DNA from: CAZFAP01 sp964516325 | GTDB taxonomy: Bacteria; Auribacterota; JABMQX01 | Direction: 5' to 3' | Assembly (NCBI GenBank): GCA_964516325.1 | Contig: CAZFAP010000157.1 | Location: 1-11,466 of the forward strand | Length of the DNA stretch: 11,466 bases | Shown: piece by piece, positions 7,602 through 11,466 of the stretch | How positions within the stretch are numbered: the first letter of the stretch is position 1 | Layout: each line of letters opens with the position of its first letter | Program-made: the position numbers and the translations under genes | Notes under the pieces: model-generated | What the model was told of the DNA's origin: nothing | Seen by the model: only the letters and a program-made list of their open reading frames with translations | Databases searched by the model: none

Positions 7602-7640
7602 ATAACAGCATTGCCAGGATTATCCTGCTAACCCTGTTAT
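7602..7640. repeat. Third ATAACAG/CAGGAT hairpin, just past the oxidoreductase stop
   Basis: ATAACAG (7602-7608) pairs with CTGTTAT (7634-7640), and CAGGAT (7615-7620) with ATCCTG (7622-7627), leaving an internal loop. It begins about 30 bases beyond the oxidoreductase stop on the minus strand. No T-run follows on either strand, so it is not a textbook terminator, though it could stabilise the transcript's 3' end. Confidence 0.5.
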
Positions 7641-7669
7641 CCCGTCTGAAAAATCCGCTGCGGACCGTC

Positions 7670-9028
7670 TCAGACCTTCTCTGGGATGACGAAGGGCGGG
7701 CGATAGTCCCGCTTCAGGAGCTTGTTCGCCTCGGCATCGCCGGGGAAGGTTTCCGTCTTCGGGTCGAAGGTCAAGGTTCGCCCGAGGCGATAGGCGATGT
7801 TCCCGAGGTGGCAGAGGGCGGCTGAGAGGTGCCCCTCCAAAATGTCGGCGTTGAGGTCCTCGACCTTCCGGCTCCGGACGGCGTCAATCCAGTTCTTGAA
7901 GTGATTGCCTTCGCCGCTTCCCCCGACGGGGCCAAGCTGAATTTGCTCCTTTTGCCGACCGCGGTAAGCCTTGCCATCGAAGCCAAGCTTCGTCTGCGTC
8001 CCCGCCATGTAGCCCTCCGAACCGTACCACAGGTTGCCGGTTTTCTGTCCGTCTTCATCGTTGGTGAATCGCCCGCGGGTCTCGAAGACCAGGAGCGCTC
8101 CATCGTCGTAGGTGAAGGCGCAGATTTCGGTGTTTGGCGTCTCGCCCTGGTCGCGGTCAACGAGGTTGCCCCGAAGGTCCTTGACGTCCACGTAGCCGAG
8201 CCGTCCGCCCGCCGCCGTTATTTTGACGGGCAGACCTTTATTCAGTCCCCAGCGAGCAATGTCCATCTGATGAACGCCCTGGTTGCCCATGTCGCCGTTC
8301 CCGAAATCCCAGAACCAGTGCCAGTTGTAATGGACGAGGTTGCCGTTGTAGGGCCGCATCTGTGCCGGACCTAACCACAGCTCGTAATGGACGCCCGCGG
8401 GAACTGCCTCGTCGGGCCTGAAACCTATGGAGTCCCGCCGCTTGTAGCACAGCCCCCGCGCCATGTACAGCTTCCCGATCTCCCCGGCATGAAGACGGGC
8501 GATGGCGTCGCGCCAGTCGCTCTCGGAGCGGCTCTGGGTCCCGACCTGCACCATTCGTTTGTACTTCCTCGCGGCTTCGACCATCTTCCGTCCTTCCCAG
8601 ACGCACCACGACGCGGGCTTTTCAACATAGACGTCCTTTCCCGCTTGACAAGCCCAGACCGTCGCAAGGGAATGCCAGTGATTCGTCGTCGCGATGCTGA
8701 TGGCGTGAAGGTTCTTGTCCGCGAGAAGGTCGCGGATGTCGGGATAAAGCTTTGGGTCGGTCCCGTACTTCTTCTTGACTGTCCCGCTGGGTGGGCCGAA
8801 GACCCGCTCGTCCGGGTCGCAAAGCGCGATGACCCTGACCCCGTCAATGTCGCAGAGTTCTTTCACATGGTCGCGCCCTCGACCGTGAACTCCGACGACT
8901 GCGACGGCGATTTCGTCGTTTGCGCCATACGCCGACTGCTTTGTCCGAACAGCGGCAACCGCCATCGCCGCTCCCGCCGCGCTCTTCGCGCCTTGCCTGA
9001 GAAACTCCCTGCGATTCATCCTCTTCAT
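7670..9028 (-). CDS. Tat-exported Gfo/Idh/MocA family oxidoreductase
   Basis: 452 residues from the ATG at 9028, with AAAGGAGAG (9037-9045) 8 bases upstream. A twin-arginine signal is clear: MNRREFLRQG (4-13) followed by an alanine-rich segment, cleaved near residue 35, so the protein is exported folded. The NAD(P)-binding Rossmann domain starts at IAVAVVGVHGRGRDH (40-54) with a CDPD at 70-73 after the second strand. The family EKP motif is YVEKP (134-138), whose lysine is catalytic in relatives. The C-terminal domain carries NQGVHQMDIARW (249-260) with the H..D pair usual at the active site. Family members oxidise or reduce sugars, inositols and related polyols; exported members, such as glucose-fructose oxidoreductase, hold a tightly bound cofactor. 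The substrate is not predictable. Length fits the exported planctomycete-type subfamily. It stands alone as a transcription unit with its own candidate promoter at 9086-9114. Confidence 0.92.
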   Translation of the reverse strand: MKRMNRREFLRQGAKSAAGAAMAVAAVRTKQSAYGANDEIAVAVVGVHGRGRDHVKELCDIDGVRVIALCDPDERVFGPPSGTVKKKYGTDPKLYPDIRDLLADKNLHAISIATTNHWHSLATVWACQAGKDVYVEKPASWCVWEGRKMVEAARKYKRMVQVGTQSRSESDWRDAIARLHAGEIGKLYMARGLCYKRRDSIGFRPDEAVPAGVHYELWLGPAQMRPYNGNLVHYNWHWFWDFGNGDMGNQGVHQMDIARWGLNKGLPVKITAAGGRLGYVDVKDLRGNLVDRDQGETPNTEICAFTYDDGALLVFETRGRFTNDEDGQKTGNLWYGSEGYMAGTQTKLGFDGKAYRGRQKEQIQLGPVGGSGEGNHFKNWIDAVRSRKVEDLNADILEGHLSAALCHLGNIAYRLGRTLTFDPKTETFPGDAEANKLLKRDYRPPFVIPEKV

Positions 9029-9085
9029 GATTCCGTCTCTCCTTTCGTTGAGGTCAACGGATAGTTCCGCATAGCTTTAAGCGTC

Positions 9086-9114
9086 AGTTTACTCCCTGCT
9101 CAGGAGCAGTTCAA
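9086..9114 (-). promoter_or_regulatory. Promoter candidate with a perfect dyad in its spacer
   Basis: On the minus strand TTGAAC (plus 9109-9114) and TAAACT (plus 9086-9091) are 17 bases apart, each 4 of 6 to consensus. The spacer holds the perfect inverted repeat CTGCTC-CT-GAGCAG (9096-9109), which touches the -35 box and would suit a repressor operator. Start to ATG would be about 50 bases. Confidence 0.4.
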
Positions 9115-9122
9115 GGAAAGAC

Positions 9123-9446
9123 TCCCACGATGGGTGCGGCTACGCCTCCGTGGGTACGGGCCAGGGCAGCCAACCCTGGCGACGCAGCCATGGACGGGGG
9201 CCTGAGTGGCCGTACCGCCGGCATCTTGCCGGCTGGCTCGGGGGCATCCTGCCCCCGGTTTGACTCCCGGAGGGTCAGATAGCACTGAGGCGTGGTCGCC
9301 ACGTGAGGGCGAGACGCCCTCACGACTGCCGCCGGGACGGCAGCGTTACCCGTGCCGCACATCACCTACCCGCCCCCCCCGCACCCAGGGGATGCACCAC
9401 TCAAACGTAGCCCCAACCTTCTGTGAAGAGGGGCATCCCTCCTCAC
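9123..9446. repeat. Array of short GC-rich hairpins upstream of the PEP-CTERM gene
   Basis: Perfect or near-perfect hairpins follow each other: CCCA-CGA-TGGG (9124-9134); CCAGGG/CCCTGG (9161-9179); GCCGGCA-TCT-TGCCGGC (9217-9233); CGGGGGCA-TCC-TGCCCCCG (9239-9257); CGTGG-TCG-CCACG (9291-9303); CGTGAGGGCG/CGCCCTCACG with loop AGA (9302-9324); CTGCCG/CGGCAG (9326-9343); and GTGAAGAGGG/CCCTCCTCAC with loop GCAT and one mismatch (9423-9446). Several share a 3-base loop. No convincing ORF lies here. Confidence 0.7.
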
Positions 9447-9678
9447 GGCGCCAGATGAAGGGCTGCTTGAGGCGCAACCAGTGTTGAAACGGGGAAACAC
9501 ATGTTTCGCAGAGAGAGCAAACTTCCTAACACCCGCACAGTCAAAGAGATAAGATCAAAAGCGCATCGGCAGTGTTGCCCGGCAGCGGCACCGGGGAGAT
9601 GCTGGGCGGGCAAGCCGCCGAGGGCCACCCGAGCACTAACTGCTTGCGAGGCAAGCGATTGCGTAGGCGTCCGGTGGC
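9447..9678. other. Gene-free leader with small hairpins
   Basis: No ORF of conviction. Two clean hairpins are GGCGG-GCAAG-CCGCC (9605-9619) and GCTTGC-GAG-GCAAGC (9642-9656). GAAAC-ACAT-GTTTC lies near 9490-9515. I compared the region by eye with cyclic-di-GMP and cobalamin riboswitch signatures and found no match. Confidence 0.4.
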
Positions 9679-9694
9679 TGGCACGGCCGATTCT
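9679..9694 (+). promoter_or_regulatory. Sigma54-like -24/-12 element before the PEP-CTERM gene
   Basis: TGGCACGGCCGATTCT matches the sigma54 consensus TGGCACG-N4-TTGCT perfectly in the -24 half. The -12 half reads ATTCT, so the normally invariant G of the GC pair is T. It lies about 49 bases before the ATG at 9743. In Zoogloea, PEP-CTERM genes are controlled by RpoN with PrsK/PrsR, which makes the match suggestive, but the -12 mismatch keeps confidence low. Confidence 0.35.
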
Positions 9695-9714
9695 TCAGCA
9701 CGTAACGGATAATT

Positions 9715-10413
9715 GTGGCCATTAAACAGGAGGAGAGGTCCCATGAAAAAAGCATTCCTTGCGTCTGTCTTCTTCCGCTGTCCTGCCCCGCCAGCCCTAT
9801 CGAGGTTGACCTGACGACTTTCTCGCAGGACCTGTCAGGAACAGGGCTGATCACGGTTGCCCCCGATGGGTCCTCGGCTGTTCTCGAGGCGTCGGGCTTC
9901 TACAATAGCGGGTCGCCGCTCCCCGGTGACGATACCTTTGCTCAGGGTTCCGCGCGCCTGTACGACGATTCCCTCTCCATACCGTCGAACGCCCTCACAA
10001 TCCAGTTCGGATACAATGTTGACTTGAGTGGGTTTAGGGGCTTAGCGCCTCCTTGGCCAACCTTCCACGCCGGCCTCTACGATTCGGGGGGACCGATCAG
10101 CCCTTACACACTCGACCTGGGGGGCACGGGGTCATGGACCGGCACAGTAAACTGGGACATATCGGGGGCGAGTTTCGTTCCCGGGACGGTGGGGCTGGAG
10201 TTCTCCGTGGCGGCTGGATATACCCCGGACCCGGGCGGTGTGAACGAGGAAGACGCTTGGGCCGCAATCTCCGATGTTCTCATAACCACATCAGAGCCGC
10301 CGGAACCCCCGCCGACGCAGCCTGTACCCGAAGCGAGCACCCTGATGCTTTTCGGGTCGGCGCTTCCGGGGCTGGCGTTCTTCGCCCGAAGGAGGAAGCT
10401 GCTGAGGTCCTGA
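9715..10413 (+). CDS. PEP-CTERM sorting-domain protein, start region probably frameshifted
   Basis: The reading frame runs 232 residues from a GTG at 9715. The C-terminus is a PEP-CTERM signal: VPEAST (204-209), hydrophobic LMLFGSALPGLAFFA, then RRRK. It follows a proline-rich linker (PPEPPPTQP). Exosortase would cleave at this motif after secretion. The middle (about 30-185) is a glycine/serine-rich, probably beta-sheet domain of no recognised family. The start is odd. The strong AGGAGG (9728-9733) sits 9 bases before an ATG at 9743 that opens MKKAFLASVF, a perfect signal-peptide beginning, but that frame stops after 23 codons. One missing base would join it to LPLSCPASPIEVDL in the long frame. 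The site may be the A6 run at 9746-9751, or TTCTTCC near 9770. The GTG at 9715 has a weak ribosome site and gives a poor signal peptide. Either a sequence error, a broken gene or slippage. No exosortase lies in the window. Confidence 0.82.
   Translation: MAIKQEERSHEKSIPCVCLLPLSCPASPIEVDLTTFSQDLSGTGLITVAPDGSSAVLEASGFYNSGSPLPGDDTFAQGSARLYDDSLSIPSNALTIQFGYNVDLSGFRGLAPPWPTFHAGLYDSGGPISPYTLDLGGTGSWTGTVNWDISGASFVPGTVGLEFSVAAGYTPDPGGVNEEDAWAAISDVLITTSEPPEPPPTQPVPEASTLMLFGSALPGLAFFARRRKLLRS
9728..9733 (+). promoter_or_regulatory. Strong ribosome-binding site for ATG 9743
   Basis: Perfect AGGAGG with 9-base spacing to ATG at 9743. It lies inside the frame opened by GTG 9715, which suggests that the real start is the ATG and that the two frames were once one. 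Confidence 0.7.
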
Positions 10414-10456
10414 CCGCTGGCCCTACAACGGAACTCCCCTCAGGCCGAAAAGAAAC

Positions 10457-10495
10457 AAGGGTTCCCGGCGATTGCATCGGGAACCCTTTCTATTT
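10457..10495 (+). terminator. Intrinsic terminator of the PEP-CTERM gene
   Basis: AAGGGTTCCCG (10457-10467) pairs perfectly over 11 bases with CGGGAACCCTT (10478-10488), with a 10-base loop. It is preceded by A-rich AAAAGAAAC and followed by TTTCTATTT. It starts 44 bases after the stop at 10413. A-rich upstream, stem and T-rich tail are all present, so it may act on the plus strand and less well on the minus. Confidence 0.85.
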
Positions 10496-10710
10496 GACCA
10501 TCGCACGGATGCGGGGAAGCCCGCCTCTGTCGGACAAACCCCCTTAGATTCTCAGGTTGCCCCGCCCGGAGAGCGTGCCGGGCGAGGCCGTGTTCGTCAC
10601 ACGCAGTTCTTGTCTCGGCGACCCGCGAGGACATCAGGACTCGGGGGGCGGGAGGTATGGCTGTGTTTTAGTGGTAGGGTCGCGCTGAAGACAATTTGTT
10701 CTCGCGGTCG
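10496..10710. other. Gene-free spacer with one clear hairpin
   Basis: No credible ORF or RNA gene. CGCCCGG (10563-10569) pairs with CCGGGCG (10578-10584) around an 8-base loop. A smaller GCGGG-GAAG-CCCGC lies near 10511-10524. Confidence 0.4.
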
Positions 10711-10818
10711 GCGGGACTTAAGCTCCGCCCTCGGCGGGGAAGGAGACATTCAGGCGGGACGCTCGCCACGGGCATGATGCCGGGTTCCTTGGCTCAGCCC
10801 CCGCAGGGGGCGATATTC

Positions 10819-11007
10819 CCCTCGCCACGGGCGTCAGCCCGGGGATACCGAGGAAAAAAACCAACCCCAAGCCTCCGCAGGAGGCGGCACATTCAATCCA
10901 GGTAGCGCCGCCCCCTATCGAATTCCAGTCCATGTTTCTAAAGCAACAGCCCCGCCTTCGGGCGGGGCGTTCGTACCGCCCCCTGTGCGGGCTCAATTGG
11001 ATTTGGG
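10819..11007 (+). repeat. 189-bp direct repeat, copy 1
   Basis: Identical by eye to 11097-11285, an offset of 278 bases. It spans the CGGGC-GTCA-GCCCG, GCCTCC-GCA-GGAGGC and UUCG-loop hairpins and their spacers. The base before each start differs (10818 against 11096). Confidence 0.85.
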
Positions 11008-11068
11008 CTCCTTATTCCACGGGTTGACACCCGTGGCAAGTCCCTTTCATCCCCTGCGGGGATTCACT
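10987..11068 (+). repeat. 82-bp hairpin-pair module, copy 1
   Basis: Begins GCGGGCTCAATTGGATTTGG and ends CCTGCGGGGATTCACT. It holds one family I hairpin (11017-11036) and one family II hairpin (11049-11063). It overlaps the end of the 189-bp repeat. Confidence 0.8.
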
Positions 11069-11096
11069 AAATCGCGCGGCGAATGGGCCGCCATTG

Positions 11097-11285
11097 CCCT
11101 CGCCACGGGCGTCAGCCCGGGGATACCGAGGAAAAAAACCAACCCCAAGCCTCCGCAGGAGGCGGCACATTCAATCCAGGTAGCGCCGCCCCCTATCGAA
11201 TTCCAGTCCATGTTTCTAAAGCAACAGCCCCGCCTTCGGGCGGGGCGTTCGTACCGCCCCCTGTGCGGGCTCAATTGGATTTGGG
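11097..11285 (+). repeat. 189-bp direct repeat, copy 2
   Basis: Second copy of 10819-11007 with no difference that I can see, including the A7 run. After 11285 the copies diverge for a few bases (ATTCTC against CTCCTT), then resume similarity through the shared module that ends in GATTCACT. Confidence 0.85.
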
Positions 11286-11347
11286 ATTCTCATTCCACGG
11301 GTTTGACACCCGTGGCAAGTCCCTTTCATCCCCTGCGGGGATTCACT
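11265..11347 (+). repeat. Hairpin-pair module, copy 2
   Basis: 83 bases; differs from copy 1 by one extra T in the loop of the CCACGGGT hairpin (TTGAC instead of TGAC) and a few spacer changes, while both stems stay intact. Confidence 0.8.
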
Positions 11348-11384
11348 GGATCGCGGATAGCTCCGCCTTGGTGTCGCGCCCTAC

Positions 11385-11466
11385 GCGGGCTCAATTGGAT
11401 TTGGGCTTCTCATTCCACGGGTTGACACCCGTGGCAAGCCTGTTTCATCCCCTGCGGGGATTCACT
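11385..11466 (+). repeat. Hairpin-pair module, copy 3, at the window edge
   Basis: 82 bases. Stems are identical to copy 1 and the spacer between hairpins reads CAAGCCTGTTTC instead of CAAGTCCCTTTC. It lacks the preceding 189-bp segment; the DNA before it carries a different family II-like element (GCCC-TACGC-GGGC, 11378-11390). Confidence 0.8.

Larger units (their letters stand above)
10711..11466. repeat. Dense array of two alternating hairpin families
   Basis: Family I has a CACGGG-type arm: GGCAT-G-ATGCC in a cCACGGGcat context (10771-10781), CGGGC-GTCA-GCCCG (10828-10841 and 11106-11119), CCACGGGT/ACCCGTGG (11017-11036, 11295-11315, 11415-11434). Family II has C-arm, a short loop often containing GC, then G-arm: CCGCC-CTC-GGCGG (10725-10737), GCCCCC-GCA-GGGGGC (10797-10811), GCCTCC-GCA-GGAGGC (10871-10885, 11149-11163), GCCCCGCC-TTCG-GGCGGGGC (10949-10968, 11227-11246), ATCCCC-TGC-GGGGAT (11049-11063, 11328-11342, 11447-11461). 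Families I and II tend to alternate, separated by 10-30 base spacers. ORFs across it read through hairpins and are not believed. The array continues past the window. Confidence 0.75.

Noticed and set aside
7602..7640. Intrinsic terminator of the oxidoreductase gene
   Set aside because: The hairpin has an internal loop and no T-run on the minus strand.
7396..7825. Two short plus-strand open frames
   Set aside because: They translate the phased-word palindromes and the antisense of the oxidoreductase end.
8387..9064. 225-codon plus-strand open frame
   Set aside because: Antisense to the Gfo/Idh/MocA gene, with no domain of its own.
9541..9660. Riboswitch (cyclic-di-GMP or cobalamin) in the PEP-CTERM leader
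   Set aside because: Hairpins are present, but the conserved core sequences of those classes are not.
10718..11425. Repeated small open frames in the right-hand array (10718-10996, 10985-11425, 11047-11274)
   Set aside because: They read straight through hairpins; their repeated protein segments come only from the exact DNA repeat, with no good ribosome sites or known domains.
10711..11466. CRISPR array
   Set aside because: Repeats are not a constant 23-45 base unit with unique spacers of equal length; spacing and repeat length vary and the larger unit repeats its 'spacers'.

Overview
The window (about 60% GC by eye) looks like a piece of a free-living, polymer-degrading environmental bacterium, most plausibly from the PVC group or a neighbouring phylum (Planctomycetes, Lentisphaerae, Verrucomicrobia, Hydrogenedentes and similar). 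This is inferred from the gene families, not from a phylogenetic marker. They are a GH172/DUF2961 secreted enzyme, a Tat-exported Gfo/Idh/MocA oxidoreductase, a very large secreted protein of carboxypeptidase-regulatory-like repeats, a PEP-CTERM/exosortase substrate, and long gene-free stretches packed with short hairpins.

Layout, left to right. (1) 1-954, minus: the N-terminal 318 residues of a GH172 (DUF2961) enzyme, cut by the window edge. (2) 1101-3613, minus: a two-gene unit in which FAD-dependent glycerol-3-phosphate dehydrogenase (1934-3613) overlaps a class I SAM methyltransferase (1101-1937) by ATGA. A sigma70-like promoter at 3654-3682 and an AAGAGG ribosome site favour a TTG start for the dehydrogenase at 3613. 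(3) 3847-7167, minus: a 1106-residue secreted protein with nine beta-sandwich-like units, six of them regular 94-97 residue tandem repeats. (4) 7168-7669: gene-free, with three imperfect palindromes built from short phased words. (5) 7670-9028, minus: Tat-exported Gfo/Idh/MocA oxidoreductase with a promoter candidate whose spacer holds a perfect dyad. (6) 9123-9446: array of short GC-rich hairpins. (7) 9715-10413, plus: PEP-CTERM protein, the only plus-strand gene. Its strong ribosome site and ATG are out of frame with the body, so the start is probably frameshifted or slippage-dependent. A sigma54-like site lies upstream and a strong intrinsic terminator follows at 10457-10495. (8) 10711-11466: a second, denser hairpin array with a 278-bp direct repeat and a module present three times, running off the right edge.

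How the genes fit together: GH172 points to extracellular furanoside (fructan or arabinan-like) breakdown, the Gfo/Idh/MocA protein to periplasmic sugar redox chemistry, and the repeat protein and PEP-CTERM protein to the cell surface or matrix. The GlpD-methyltransferase pair is a separate unit probably linked to glycerol-phosphate or lipid metabolism. These links are inferences. No exosortase, transposase, RNA gene or CRISPR array was seen. The least explained material is non-coding: the two hairpin arrays flanking the PEP-CTERM gene and the phased-word palindromes at 7356-7640.
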